DNA of 64,000 nt, taken from positions 123,961 to 187,960 of the forward strand of contig NZ_MWLQ01000001.1 of assembly GCF_010634855.1 (NCBI RefSeq), in the 5' to 3' direction. The DNA comes from Microbacterium sp. B35-30. GTDB taxonomy: Bacteria; Actinomycetota; Actinomycetes; Actinomycetales; Microbacteriaceae. Shown in pieces: positions 49,121 to 59,023 of this stretch (position 1 is its first letter; each line of letters begins with the position of its first letter). The position numbers were made by a program, and so were the translations under genes. The notes beneath the pieces were generated by a model. That model worked only from the letters and a program-made list of their open reading frames with translations. It was not told the origin of the DNA and did no database searches.

Positions 49121-50086
49121 TCAGTGCTCGGGGGCGTCCACCACGGGGGTGCCGTGGGTGTGGAAGGTCTCGATCGTCTTCATGCCCCAGGCCTGGCCCT
49201 TTCGGCGCTCGGCCTCGGACCACTCCACGACGGGCTGATCGGGGTCGAGCAACAGGCGGGCGCCGGCGTTGGCGAACTCGATGCGGTTGCCGCCCGGCTC
49301 CCACACGTACAGGAAGAACGTCTGGTTGATGGCGTGCTTGTGCGGGCCCGACTCGATGTGGATGCCGTTCTCGAGGAAGATGTCGGCGGCCTTCAGGATG
49401 TCTTCGCGCGTGTCGGGGGCGAACGCGATGTGGTGCAGGCGGTTGCCGTGCTTGGTCCAGTCGTCGGAGTAGACGACGTCGTAGGACTTCAGCGAGAAGT
49501 GGAACCACCACGCCGCGAACTTCCCGCTGTCGAGGCGGATGCGCTCCGACTCTCGCATGCCGAGCGCGTCGCGCAGGAACTCGCCGTTGGCTTCGACGTC
49601 CTTCGCGAGGTAGTTGATGTGGTCCAGGCGGCGGGCATTGACGCCCCTCCCCGGAAAGCGAGACGCCTGGTTCTTGAGTGCGGGCCGGTCCTCGTCGCCG
49701 GCGACATAGCGCTCGGCCTCGTAGAAGATCGCCATCGAGTGCTCGTCGGGGTCGGTGAACCCGTACGTCGGTCCGCAGCCCACGTCGCCCTCTGTCCATC
49801 CGGTGCCGTGCCCGGCCGACTCGATGGCGGCGACGCGACGCTCGAGCGCCTGGGGCGACGACGCCCGGAACGACGTGCGGCCCACGCCCGCGGCATCCGA
49901 TGCGGTGAGCTTGATCGTGTAGAGCTGGTACTCGTCCCACGTGCGCAGGTAGATCGAGTCGCCGTCCTCGGCGACGACGCGCATGGCGAGCAGCTCCTCG
50001 AAGAACCACCGGCTCTCCGCCGGTTTCGGGGTCAGCAGTTCGACGTGGGCGAGGTGGGCGACGTCGAACGACGTGTCGGCGGTCAT
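49121..50086 (-). CDS. Type I extradiol ring-cleavage dioxygenase (VOC fold, HPCD-like)
   Basis: The 321-residue protein has two VOC modules. In the second, the iron ligands are visible: His156 (RLDHINYL), His218 or His219 (RLHHIAF) and Glu270 (NRIEFAN), matching the spacing of homoprotocatechuate 2,3-dioxygenase (155/214/267). The preceding GPHKHAINQTFFLYVWEPGGN also resembles HPCD, which binds carboxylated catechols. It is the last gene of the galB-galC-galD operon, so ring opening of gallate, 3-O-methylgallate or protocatechuate is likely. This would replace the usual LigAB/DesB enzyme; substrate and cleavage position are inference. Confidence 0.85.
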   Translation of the reverse strand: MTADTSFDVAHLAHVELLTPKPAESRWFFEELLAMRVVAEDGDSIYLRTWDEYQLYTIKLTASDAAGVGRTSFRASSPQALERRVAAIESAGHGTGWTEGDVGCGPTYGFTDPDEHSMAIFYEAERYVAGDEDRPALKNQASRFPGRGVNARRLDHINYLAKDVEANGEFLRDALGMRESERIRLDSGKFAAWWFHFSLKSYDVVYSDDWTKHGNRLHHIAFAPDTREDILKAADIFLENGIHIESGPHKHAINQTFFLYVWEPGGNRIEFANAGARLLLDPDQPVVEWSEAERRKGQAWGMKTIETFHTHGTPVVDAPEH

Positions 50087-50114
50087 GGGGGCGTCCTCTC
50101 TGACGTTCGTGCGG

Positions 50115-51203
50115 TTACGGGCGCGGTCTCGGGAAGACCGTGCCGTCGAAGAGCTTGCGGGCGGTGCGGAGCGAGAACGAGGTGCCGCGCCACGTCCCGT
50201 CGGCGTCGCGGGTGACGCGCACGCGCGACGGGAAGGTGCCGCTGGGATGCTCGACGGCGGTCTCCTCACCGGTGAGCGGGCCGGCGAGGTCGTGCCCCAC
50301 GGCGCCGGGAATGCGCAGCGCCGCGGCGACGGATGCCGCCATCAGCACGCCGATCGCCGTGTGCACGCGGGCCGGGATGAAGGCGCGGGTCGAGATCGCG
50401 CCGCCGTCGTGGGGCGGCGAGAGCAGGATCAGCTTCGGCACCGTCTGCTGCGCGACGTCACCGAGCCCCATCCGCGGACCCGCCTCGAGTCGGATGCGCT
50501 CCAGGCGCCCGGCCAGCTCGGCATCGCCCTCGAGCGCGCTCGGCGACTCGGTGCCGGCCACGCCGAAGTCGTCCGCGCGCAGCAGCACCACCGGCATCCC
50601 GTTGTCGATGAGCGTGACCGTGTGCCCGTCGATGTCGTCCGTCGGGGTGCCGGTGGGCAGAAGCGGCTTTTCGGGGCCTCCGCCGACCTCGAGCTCGATC
50701 GCGGATGCCGCGCCCGGCACGCCGTCGATGACCGCGTCGCCGTCGTACTCGGGGCGTCCGTCGACGGTGGCGAACTCGGCGGTGGCGAGATCGCCGGTGT
50801 TGAGCAGCCGGATCCGCACCGTCGTGCGCTCGCCGGTCGCGGGCACGAGTCCGCGCTCGACCGCGAACGGCCCGATGCCGGCGAGCAGGTTGCCGCAGGT
50901 CTGCGCGTCGCCGACGGTCGCGGTGTCGACGCCGACCTGCAGGAACAGGTAGTCGACGTCGATCCCCTCAACTGGCGAACGGGACACGATCGCCACCTTG
51001 CTGGTGAGTGGGTGGGCGCCGCCGATGCCGTCGATCTGGCGCGGGTCGGGCGATCCCATGATCCGCAGCAGCAGGTCGTCGCGCGCTGCGGGGTCGCTGG
51101 GCAGGTCCGACGCGAGGAAGTACGCCCCTTTGGACGTGCCGCCGCGCATGAGCATGCAGCGGATGCCGTCGCGCACCGCCGAGGCTGCGTCAGGCGCGCC
51201 CAT
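50115..51203 (-). CDS. galD: 4-oxalomesaconate tautomerase (PrpF/DAP-epimerase fold)
   Basis: The 362-residue protein matches the PrpF family: RCMLMRGGTSKGAYFLASDLP at the start, IGGAHPLTSKVAIVS, DAQTCGNLLAGIGPFAVE (Cys region) and VHTAIGVLMAASVAA. GalD converts the keto and enol forms of 4-oxalomesaconate in gallate degradation. The neighbouring galC and galB homologues support this over methylaconitate isomerase (PrpF), which would sit beside prpB/acnD. It overlaps galC by 14 bp. Confidence 0.82.
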   Translation of the reverse strand: MGAPDAASAVRDGIRCMLMRGGTSKGAYFLASDLPSDPAARDDLLLRIMGSPDPRQIDGIGGAHPLTSKVAIVSRSPVEGIDVDYLFLQVGVDTATVGDAQTCGNLLAGIGPFAVERGLVPATGERTTVRIRLLNTGDLATAEFATVDGRPEYDGDAVIDGVPGAASAIELEVGGGPEKPLLPTGTPTDDIDGHTVTLIDNGMPVVLLRADDFGVAGTESPSALEGDAELAGRLERIRLEAGPRMGLGDVAQQTVPKLILLSPPHDGGAISTRAFIPARVHTAIGVLMAASVAAALRIPGAVGHDLAGPLTGEETAVEHPSGTFPSRVRVTRDADGTWRGTSFSLRTARKLFDGTVFPRPRP

Positions 51204-51903
51204 CGCCCCGGGCCTCGTAGTCGGCCTGCGTCACGTACTCGATGCCGAGCTCGGACAGGAGGGGCCGCAGCCCTTTGCGGTCGAGGCTGAGCTCGCCGCC
51301 GCGGTACGCGGCACGGTCGGCCTCCTCCTTCGCGAGGCGCGCATCGGCGGCGGCGAGCGCCTGATCCGCCCCGACCCGTGGCACCCGCAGCACGCCGTCG
51401 TCGTCGGCGACGACGACGTCGCCGGGAGCGACGGTGACGGCCCCGAGGGTGATCGGCACGTTGACCGAGCCGGGCGTCGCCTTGACCGTGCCCTGCGCGA
51501 AGACCGCGGCCGACCACACTGCAAAGCCCAGGGCGCGGAGCTCGGCGACGTCCCGCACCCCCGTCGTGGTGACGAGCCCGCGCACACCGCGGGCGTGGAG
51601 CGCCGTCGCGAACAGTTCGCCGAACGCCCCGTCGACCGAGGGTGACGTTGTCGTCACGACGAGCACATCGCCCGCGCGGCACTGCTCGATCGCCGCGTGG
51701 ATCATGAGGTTGTCGCCCGGGTGGCTCAGTACGGTGACGGCGGCGCCGGCGATGCGCACGCCATCCTGGATGGGACGGATGCCGGGACCCACGAGTCCCG
51801 TCCGGCCCATCGCCTCGTGCACCGTCGCCACGCCGTGCACGCCCAGCGCGTCGACGGTCGCCGCGTCTGGGCGGGCGATGTCGGTGACGATGACGGCGGT
51901 CAC
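51190..51903 (-). CDS. galC: 4-carboxy-4-hydroxy-2-oxoadipate aldolase (LigK/GalC type, RraA-like)
   Basis: The 237-residue protein is of the class II LigK/HMG aldolase family: GPGIRPIQDGVRIAGAAVTV, GDVLVVTTTS, VDGAFGELFATALHARGVRGLVTTTGVRD (GxxGE and the Arg-Asp metal/substrate pair), ADDDGVLRVPR. It cleaves CHA to pyruvate and oxaloacetate, the last step of the protocatechuate 4,5-cleavage and gallate pathways. GTG 51903 is the start. It lies between the galB and galD homologues. Confidence 0.85.
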   Translation of the reverse strand: MTAVIVTDIARPDAATVDALGVHGVATVHEAMGRTGLVGPGIRPIQDGVRIAGAAVTVLSHPGDNLMIHAAIEQCRAGDVLVVTTTSPSVDGAFGELFATALHARGVRGLVTTTGVRDVAELRALGFAVWSAAVFAQGTVKATPGSVNVPITLGAVTVAPGDVVVADDDGVLRVPRVGADQALAAADARLAKEEADRAAYRGGELSLDRKGLRPLLSELGIEYVTQADYEARGDGRA

Positions 51904-51952
51904 GGCATCCGTCCGTCCAGAACCGCGCCCCCGCCTGTGGTCGCACTCGCGC

Positions 51953-52708
51953 TCATGACAGCGCCTGGGTGACCTGCGGGAAGTGCCGCATGTACGCCTC
52001 GCCCATCGTGTCGTGGGGGAGTCCGAGGTTGGGGCCGGCGTTGCGCTTGAGCTGCACGCCGCGGCGGACCGCGAGGTCGGTGTAGTACGACCACATGTGC
52101 TTCTGCGCGGGCAGGCACTCCATCGCCGCGCGCTTGCGCGGGAACGCCTCGGTGATGTCGAGCAGCACGTTCGGAGTGAAGTCGCACTGCTCGGGCTGAT
52201 GCGGCTCGAAGAAGAACACGGGCGGGGCGCCGATGATGTCGTCCTTCGAGGGGAAGCTTCCGTCGGAGTTCGCCACGCCGATCGCCTGCGCCAGCACGCG
52301 GGCTTCGAGCGCCATCCGCGCCGCCGCGGGGTGATCGCCGTTGTAGGGATCGCGCAGCGTGTGCGTGAGCACCACCGTGGGCTGCACGCGCCGGTACAGG
52401 TCGACCAGGCGCGAGACGGCGTCGCGCGACTCGACGAGCGGGTAGTCGCCCAGGTCGAGGAACTCGATCTCGGCTCCGAGAGCGGATGCCGCGGCCTCGG
52501 CCTCGTCGCGGCGGATGCGCTTGATCTCGTCCAGGGACTTGCCGTCGAGCCACTGGCTGGCCGACTCGCCGCGCTCGCCGTACGACAGGCAGGCGACCAC
52601 CGCGCGCTGGCCGCGGAGGGCCGCGGCGGCGATCGCGCCGCCTGCCCGCCAGACGAAGTCGCCGGCGTGGGCGCTGACGACGAGGAGCGTGTCGGCAGTG
52701 TCTGTCAT
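51953..52708 (-). CDS. galB: 4-oxalomesaconate hydratase (PIG-L/GalB family)
   Basis: The 251-residue protein has a PIG-L/LmbE fold with the zinc motif VVSAHAGDFVWRAGGAI (for AHPDD) and THTLRDPYNGDHPAAARMA. The SAHxxDF variant is the mark of GalB, the hydratase that makes CHA from 4-oxalomesaconate, rather than N-acetylglucosaminyl deacetylases. PVFFFEPHQPEQ and MECLPAQKHMW also fit. It is first in the minus-strand operon galB-galC-galD-dioxygenase, starting from the shared control region at 52709-52853. Confidence 0.83.
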   Translation of the reverse strand: MTDTADTLLVVSAHAGDFVWRAGGAIAAAALRGQRAVVACLSYGERGESASQWLDGKSLDEIKRIRRDEAEAAASALGAEIEFLDLGDYPLVESRDAVSRLVDLYRRVQPTVVLTHTLRDPYNGDHPAAARMALEARVLAQAIGVANSDGSFPSKDDIIGAPPVFFFEPHQPEQCDFTPNVLLDITEAFPRKRAAMECLPAQKHMWSYYTDLAVRRGVQLKRNAGPNLGLPHDTMGEAYMRHFPQVTQALS

Positions 52709-52747
52709 GGGGCCAGCGAATCACACCCATGGCGAAATGGTCAACAA

Positions 52748-52792
52748 ATTGTCTACAATCGTGGCGACCATATACCTCTGGACGTAGGTATA
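52748..52792. promoter_or_regulatory. Divergent control region of the gal operon and O-demethylase gene
   Basis: ATTGT-CT-ACAAT (52748-52759) is a GntR-like palindrome and TATACCT-N8-AGGTATA (52771-52792) is a perfect 7-bp inverted repeat. Plus-strand TTGTCT (52749-52754) and TATACC (52771-52776), 16 bp apart, could be the -35/-10 of the O-demethylase gene. The region is much more AT-rich than its neighbours. Confidence 0.65.
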
Positions 52793-52793
52793 G

Positions 52794-54260
<1,467 letters not shown>

Positions 54261-54280
54261 CCGCCCGAAGGAGGTTCGAC

Positions 54281-55141
54281 GTGGCACGCGGCTCGGACGG
54301 CGAGTCCGTCCTGCACAAGCACCTGCGGGTGCTGCAGGCGTTCGACGTGCTGCGCCCGTTCCTCACGCTGACCGAGATCGTGGAGGCGACCGGCCTCGCC
54401 GTGTCGACCACCCACCGCCTCGTCGCCGAGCTCGAGCGGGAGGGCCTGCTCGAACGGATGCCGGACCGCTCGTACCGGCTCGGCATCCGGCTGTGGGAGT
54501 TCGCGTCGCGGACCCCCGGCGCCCTGGGCCTCCGCGAACTCGCGCGGCCGTGGCTGGAGGCCGTGCACTCGCGCGTGCGTCAGCACACGCAGCTCGGGGT
54601 GCTGAGCGGACGGGACGTGCTCTTCATCGAGCGCCTCTCGACCCGGGAGGCCGTGGTCAACGCCACCGTGATCGGCGGCCGCGTGCCGCTGCCGGTCAGC
54701 TCCAGCGGCCTGGTGCTGCTCGCCCACTCCGAGCCGGGCATCGTGGCCGACGTCATCGCGGCCGGCTGGCCGGCATACACGTCGGCGACGATCCGCACCG
54801 GGGAGGAGCTGCGAGCGCGGCTGCGCCGGGTGCGGGCGGACGGGTTCGCGGTCACCGACGGGCACATCCATCGCGAATCACGGGGCATCGCCGTGCCGGT
54901 CCTCGATGCGCACGGCCTGGTGCACGCGTCGCTGGGTGTCGTCGTGCCGAACGACGGCACCTCGCCGCAGGCGGCGGTCGAGCTCCTCACCGTGGCGGCG
55001 GCGGGCATCTCGCGTGCGCTCGAGGCGGCGGGCGGGGCGGGCGGGCACGGCATGCGGACGCTCGCCAGCACCTCCCGGAAATCGCTGGACTACTTCGCGT
55101 CGCTCGACGCCCACACCCTGCCGTCGGCATCTGCCGGCTGA
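54281..55141 (+). CDS. IclR-family regulator of the aromatic cluster (first copy)
   Basis: The 286-residue protein has an IclR winged helix (about 10-70: HLRVLQAFDVLRPFLTLTEIVEATGLAVSTTHRLVAELEREG) and a GAF-like ligand domain (about 85-250) with SSSGLVLLAHSEPG and SRGIAVPVLDAHG. GTG 54281 has GAAGGAGG, 20 bp after the O-demethylase gene. It is a sister of the regulator at 57935-58864. Aromatic acids bind this family (PcaR, PobR), so it probably senses a pathway acid. Confidence 0.9.
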   Translation: MARGSDGESVLHKHLRVLQAFDVLRPFLTLTEIVEATGLAVSTTHRLVAELEREGLLERMPDRSYRLGIRLWEFASRTPGALGLRELARPWLEAVHSRVRQHTQLGVLSGRDVLFIERLSTREAVVNATVIGGRVPLPVSSSGLVLLAHSEPGIVADVIAAGWPAYTSATIRTGEELRARLRRVRADGFAVTDGHIHRESRGIAVPVLDAHGLVHASLGVVVPNDGTSPQAAVELLTVAAAGISRALEAAGGAGGHGMRTLASTSRKSLDYFASLDAHTLPSASAG

Positions 55142-55150
55142 TCGGCGCCA

Positions 55151-55184
55151 GCGGAGGCCCCGGGGCGAACCCCGGGGCCTCCGC
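55151..55184. terminator. Bidirectional terminator with 15-bp perfect stem
   Basis: Arms 55151-55165 and 55170-55184 (GCGGAGGCCCCGGGG and its complement) surround a CGAA tetraloop, just past the iclR stop and before the end of the convergent tannase gene. The strongest hairpin in the window. Confidence 0.9.
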
Positions 55185-55210
55185 ACATCACGACGAGACG
55201 GCTCGCGCGA

Positions 55211-56833
55211 TCATCCCGTCACGCAGACGTACGAGCTCGCGTCGTCGATCGATCCGGAGCCGGTGTACTGCGGCCACGCCGGGTACTCGCACATCGGGCG
55301 CGTGCGATCGGCGCCCGCGTTGCCGTCGCTCGCGACGAGGCCGGACGGGGCGACGCCGTGTTCGACCCAGTCGACGATGGCGTCGAGGCCGTCGTACTGC
55401 GCCACGAACCGACCCTGGCCGTGGCCCCAGCCGGGCACCATGTAGAACTTCGCGAACTTGTCGAGGCGCTTGCCGAACTCGTCCTGGAGCGCCTCCCAGT
55501 ACTGCACCGTGTTGTGCGGCGTGATGAAGTCGTCGATGGTGCCGTGCGTCAGGATGACCTTGCCCCCGTGTGCGCGGAACTGGTTGAGCGAGACATCCGT
55601 CACGTCCATGATCTCGCCCACCTCCTGCACCCGGTCGGCGTAGTCCAGCGGATCGACCGTGTACGGGTCGAAGCCGGGGGGATCACCCGCGACGCCGTAC
55701 CGCATGGTGGCCTCGAACACTGCGAACTGCAGCCCCTGCGCCTGCGCGCTGGTGCCGAAGCCCGCGAAGCCCTGGTACAGGGCGCCCTCGAGGAGTGCGC
55801 TCTTCGCGAAGATCGAGTTGCCCTCGATGTCGATGCCCAGGTCGTAGTCGGTGCTGATCTTCACGGCGGCCGCGATCTCGACGTCCGAGAGGCACGTGTC
55901 GACGGCGGCGGCATCCACTCCCGCCGGACAGGCGAGCGACTGGATGTCGAACGCCGCGTCGCAGCCGGCGACATTGCTGACGATGCCGTCCGCGGCGCCG
56001 TCCAGCCCGTCGCAGGTGGCGTAGACCGCGTTCGTGATCGTCGCCGTCTCGGCGGAGTTGAGGTGCCCGGCGCCGCCCTCGAGCTGCAGCGCGTCGCGGA
56101 AGTTGACCGCGCCCACGTGCATCATCGTGACGTTGTAGGCCGGGTAGTTCGCGATGACGCCGTCATAGTCCTTCGGGTAGCGCGCCGCCGCGTCGAGGGC
56201 CTCGTGCCCGCCCTGGGAGCCGCCGATGAAGTACGACCACTCGGCCTCCATGCCGTAGGCCGCCTCGATGACGACCGCAGCGGCATCGTGCGCCTTCTTG
56301 ACGGACCACTGCCCGTAGTTGAGGAACAGCTCCTCGTCGAGCTGGAAGGTGCCGTCGAATCCGGGCGCTCCCTGGTGGCCGCCGTCGGAGCCGAGGGTGA
56401 CCCAGCCCTGCGAGAGCGCGGTCGGGGTGCCGGCCGGCTGAGCGGTGTAGGCACCGGTCGCGGTGACCAGGGACCCGTCGAACCCGCCGCCGCCGAACTG
56501 CAGCGTGCGCTCGTTCCAGAGGGCGGGGAGGTTGACCCGGAACTGCATGTCCTGCGGTGCCGAGACCGCACGGATCCAGCCGGTGACCGCGCAGTAGCTG
56601 CCGGCGGCATCCCACACCGCCGTCTCGACATCGGCGCCGTTGGTCGGCAGTCCGATGTCCTTCGCGGGTATCGTGAGCCCGGCGAGCGACGTGCACTCCG
56701 ATGCGGTGAGGGTGGGCGCTCCGGCGTGGGGACCGCCGGGCGCTGCCGTGGCGGTCGAGAGGCCGGCCGTGAGGACGAGAGCTGCGGCGATGCCCAGCGA
56801 CACCGCTGACAGCCGCCTGAACGTGGATTTCAT
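55211..56833 (-). CDS. Secreted tannase/feruloyl esterase family protein
   Basis: The 540-residue protein has a Sec signal peptide (MKSTFRRLSAVSLGIAAALVLTAG, cleavage near ATA-APG). The catalytic Ser lies in FIGGSQGGHEALDAAARYPKDYDGVI, Asp in LTHGTIDDFITPHNTVQYW and His in YMVPGWGHGQG. Cys residues flank the triad region as in fungal tannases. The enzyme would split galloyl or feruloyl esters outside the cell and release gallate or ferulate for the genes alongside. AAGGAG precedes ATG 56833. Confidence 0.88.
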   Translation of the reverse strand: MKSTFRRLSAVSLGIAAALVLTAGLSTATAAPGGPHAGAPTLTASECTSLAGLTIPAKDIGLPTNGADVETAVWDAAGSYCAVTGWIRAVSAPQDMQFRVNLPALWNERTLQFGGGGFDGSLVTATGAYTAQPAGTPTALSQGWVTLGSDGGHQGAPGFDGTFQLDEELFLNYGQWSVKKAHDAAAVVIEAAYGMEAEWSYFIGGSQGGHEALDAAARYPKDYDGVIANYPAYNVTMMHVGAVNFRDALQLEGGAGHLNSAETATITNAVYATCDGLDGAADGIVSNVAGCDAAFDIQSLACPAGVDAAAVDTCLSDVEIAAAVKISTDYDLGIDIEGNSIFAKSALLEGALYQGFAGFGTSAQAQGLQFAVFEATMRYGVAGDPPGFDPYTVDPLDYADRVQEVGEIMDVTDVSLNQFRAHGGKVILTHGTIDDFITPHNTVQYWEALQDEFGKRLDKFAKFYMVPGWGHGQGRFVAQYDGLDAIVDWVEHGVAPSGLVASDGNAGADRTRPMCEYPAWPQYTGSGSIDDASSYVCVTG

Positions 56834-57012
56834 CGACGCTCCTTCGCGTTGTGAACCGCAGCCGCCGTGGGGTCGGCGCCGTGCGTGTGCGGCGAGGATG
56901 GCATCCGCTCGCGCCGGCGGCAACGGCACTTCCGTCCAATGCGCTTCGCCGTTGTGCCGAGCGGGGATTGCGAGTAAGTTGCCGACCTCGGGTCGCGCGG
57001 GCCCACGGATAT

Positions 57013-57148
57013 CGGTCGTTGAGCGGAGGGCGCTCTGGCGCCCGAAGACGAAACGCTGGCGACCGAGCGCTCGCGTCGGGTCTGGCGCGTTTCGTCTCTG
57101 CGTTTCGTCTCGCAAGCTCGCTCAACGACTCGCTTGCTCAACGACCGG
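57013..57148. repeat. Dispersed repeat overlapping the end of the dehydrogenase gene
   Basis: CGGTCGTTGAGCGGAGGGCG at the left and CTCGCTCAACGAC at the right form inverted ends. The right part (TCAACGACCGG) provides the stop codon and last residues (SGR) of the minus-strand dehydrogenase. The rest of the gap between 56834 and 57012 contains no recognisable gene and probably the tannase promoter. Confidence 0.8.
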
Positions 57149-57923
57149 ACTCGTCGCGGTCGGCGACGAGCCGCTCGAACCACGCGAGCGTCGCACGGGT
57201 CATGTCGGCGGGCTGCCCCGACGACTCGAGCGCTGCCAGGGCCGCGCGCACCTCGTGCTCGCGCCGCACGGCGTGCAGGGTCGAGCCGTCGACGAGCCGG
57301 TCGACGAGCGCGGCGCCGTCCGGACCCAGCTCATCCGCCATCTGCGCGCGCAGCCACTCCTCGGCGCCGGCGGCGCGCGCGGCGCCGAGCCCCTCGAGCA
57401 CGAGGGCCGCCAGCCCCTTCATGAACACGCTCCGAAGCAGCCGCAGGCGCGCGGCTTCGCCCGCTTCGCCGTCGATGACCTCGACGGGCACCTCGAACGG
57501 GCCCACGAGCTCGGCGAACTCGCGTGCCCCGGTCCCGCTCGCGAGGAGCGGCGTCCGGTGCCCGGCGCGCACCACGGGTGCGAGCACCGCGACGTCGGCC
57601 ATCGCGAGCCCGCGGTCGGCGGCGAGGCGCGCGATGCGCTGCTTGAGCTCGGGGGCGGCGGTGTTGAGATCGGCGTAGACCGCCCCCGCGGCGATGTGCG
57701 GCAGCGCCTCGCGGGCGACGGATGCCGCGGCATGCCCGGTGACGAGGCTCAGCGTGACGTCCGCCGCGGCGACGGCGTCGGCCAGCGTCGCGAACTGCGG
57801 CACGTCGGGGTCGCCGAGGTCGTGGGCGGGGTCGAAGGCGCGGACGTCGGCCCCGGCGTGCGCCAGGCCGCGGGCGTAACGACGGCCGGCCTCGCCGAGG
57901 CCGAGGATCGCGATCGTCGTCAT
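57138..57923 (-). CDS. NAD(P)-binding 6-phosphogluconate dehydrogenase-like protein (DUF1932 type)
   Basis: The 261-residue protein has a Rossmann motif IAILGLGEAGRRYARGLAHAGADVRAFDP, LSLVTGHAAASVAREALPHIAAGAVYADLNTAAPELKQ and a helical C-terminal domain with RLLRSVFMKGLAALVLEGL (DUF1932-like). It belongs to the beta-hydroxyacid dehydrogenase superfamily. It is 11 bp downstream of the second iclR gene, so part of the aromatic regulon. It is not a LigC-type (GFO/IDH) enzyme; oxidation or reduction of a pathway hydroxy/oxo acid is inference. The 3' end is built from a dispersed repeat. Confidence 0.82.
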   Translation of the reverse strand: MTTIAILGLGEAGRRYARGLAHAGADVRAFDPAHDLGDPDVPQFATLADAVAAADVTLSLVTGHAAASVAREALPHIAAGAVYADLNTAAPELKQRIARLAADRGLAMADVAVLAPVVRAGHRTPLLASGTGAREFAELVGPFEVPVEVIDGEAGEAARLRLLRSVFMKGLAALVLEGLGAARAAGAEEWLRAQMADELGPDGAALVDRLVDGSTLHAVRREHEVRAALAALESSGQPADMTRATLAWFERLVADRDESGR

Positions 57924-57934
57924 GGCCGACAACC

Positions 57935-58864
57935 CTAGAGCACCGGCGCAGGCCCGATGCCGGCGCCGGGGGTGGGGTGGGAGGTGCCCGGAGCGACCGG
58001 AGCGCCCGCGTCGTGCGGGTCGGTGTCGAGGCTCTCGAGGTACTCGAGGGAGCGGCGCGACCCGCTCACGAGCGAGCGGATGCCGTGGGTGCGCTCGTCG
58101 ACGTCGGGCCTGTAGGCGGCAGCGAGCTCGCGCGCGATGCCGGTCGCGGCGCGGCGCAGCAGCTCGGCGTAGCCGTGGGTCGAGGCGCCGTCGTTGGGCA
58201 CCACCACGCCGATCGCGGCGTAGACGATGCCGCCCGGTCCCATCACCGGCACAGCGATGCCGCGCGATTCGGGGTGGATCGCGCCCTCCGTCACGGCGTA
58301 CCCGTCCTCGCGCACGCGCCGCAGCTGCGCGCGCAGCTCGGCGCCCGTGCGGATGGTGCGCTGCGTGTACGGACGCAGCCCGCGCGCGATCACGTCGTTC
58401 ACGAGGGCGTTGTCGGCGTAGGCCAGCAGTGCGAGTCCGGTGGACGACGCGTGAAGCGGGATGCGGCCGCCGATGAGCGTCGCGTTCACGACGGCCTCGC
58501 GGGTCGACATCCGGTCGATGAACAGTACGTCGCGCCCGCTCAGCACCCCCAGCTGGGCGTGCTGTCGCACCCGTTCGTGCACGGCGCCCAGCCAGGGCCG
58601 CGCGATCTCGCGGAGGCCCACCGCACCCGGCGTGCGGCTGGCGAACTCCCACAGCCGCACGCCGAGGCGGTACGTGCGGTCGGGCAGCCGCTCGAGCAGC
58701 CCCTCGCGCTCGAGCTCGGCGATCAGCCGGTGCGCGCTCGAGCGGGGAACACCCGCGGCGTCCGCGATCTCGCTGAGCGTGAGGAACGGATGCCACGCGT
58801 CGAAGCTCTCGAGCACGCGCAGGTGGCGGTGCAGCACCGACTCGCCCGCAGATCCTCGTGCCAC
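57935..58864 (-). CDS. IclR-family regulator of the aromatic cluster (second copy)
   Basis: The 309-residue protein is a clear sister of the IclR at 54281 (shared GESVLHxHLRVL, THRL/AHRLIAELEREGLLERLPDRTYRLGVRLWEFASRTPG region, LGVLSGRDVLFI, STREAVVNATxIGGRxPL) with a longer C terminus. GTG 58864 has GAGGAGGAT. A palindrome TTCCGTTCAGCGGAA lies 49 bp upstream, and its twin lies between the second O-demethylase gene and the liv operon, so these are likely its sites. Confidence 0.9.
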   Translation of the reverse strand: MARGSAGESVLHRHLRVLESFDAWHPFLTLSEIADAAGVPRSSAHRLIAELEREGLLERLPDRTYRLGVRLWEFASRTPGAVGLREIARPWLGAVHERVRQHAQLGVLSGRDVLFIDRMSTREAVVNATLIGGRIPLHASSTGLALLAYADNALVNDVIARGLRPYTQRTIRTGAELRAQLRRVREDGYAVTEGAIHPESRGIAVPVMGPGGIVYAAIGVVVPNDGASTHGYAELLRRAATGIARELAAAYRPDVDERTHGIRSLVSGSRRSLEYLESLDTDPHDAGAPVAPGTSHPTPGAGIGPAPVL

Positions 58865-58912
58865 GGCATCCTCCTCGATGACGCCGCCATCGTAACCCCG
58901 CGCTCGCCGGAG

Positions 58913-58927
58913 TTCCGTTCAGCGGAA
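58913..58927. promoter_or_regulatory. Putative IclR operator, copy 1
   Basis: TTCCGTTCAGCGGAA has arms TTCCG/CGGAA around a 5-nt centre and differs at only two positions from the perfect palindrome at 60479-60493. Confidence 0.65.
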
Positions 58928-58934
58928 GCCGGGG

Positions 58935-59011
58935 GCGTTTCGTCTCGCTCGTTCCTCGCTCGCTCAACGACCGGGACCCGGTCGTTGAGCGAGCGAAGCG
59001 AGACGAAACGC
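58935..59011. repeat. Dispersed hairpin repeat acting as terminator
   Basis: This is the clearest single copy of the repeat family: GCGTTTCGTCTCGCTCG...CGGG (58935-58975) and its near-perfect inverse CCCGG...GACGAAACGC (58977-59011) give a stem of about 35 bp with a 1-nt gap and a 6-nt extra TTCCTC in one arm. It follows the O-demethylase stop and precedes the IclR control region. Confidence 0.9.
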
Positions 59012-59023
59012 GCCGAACGCGGC

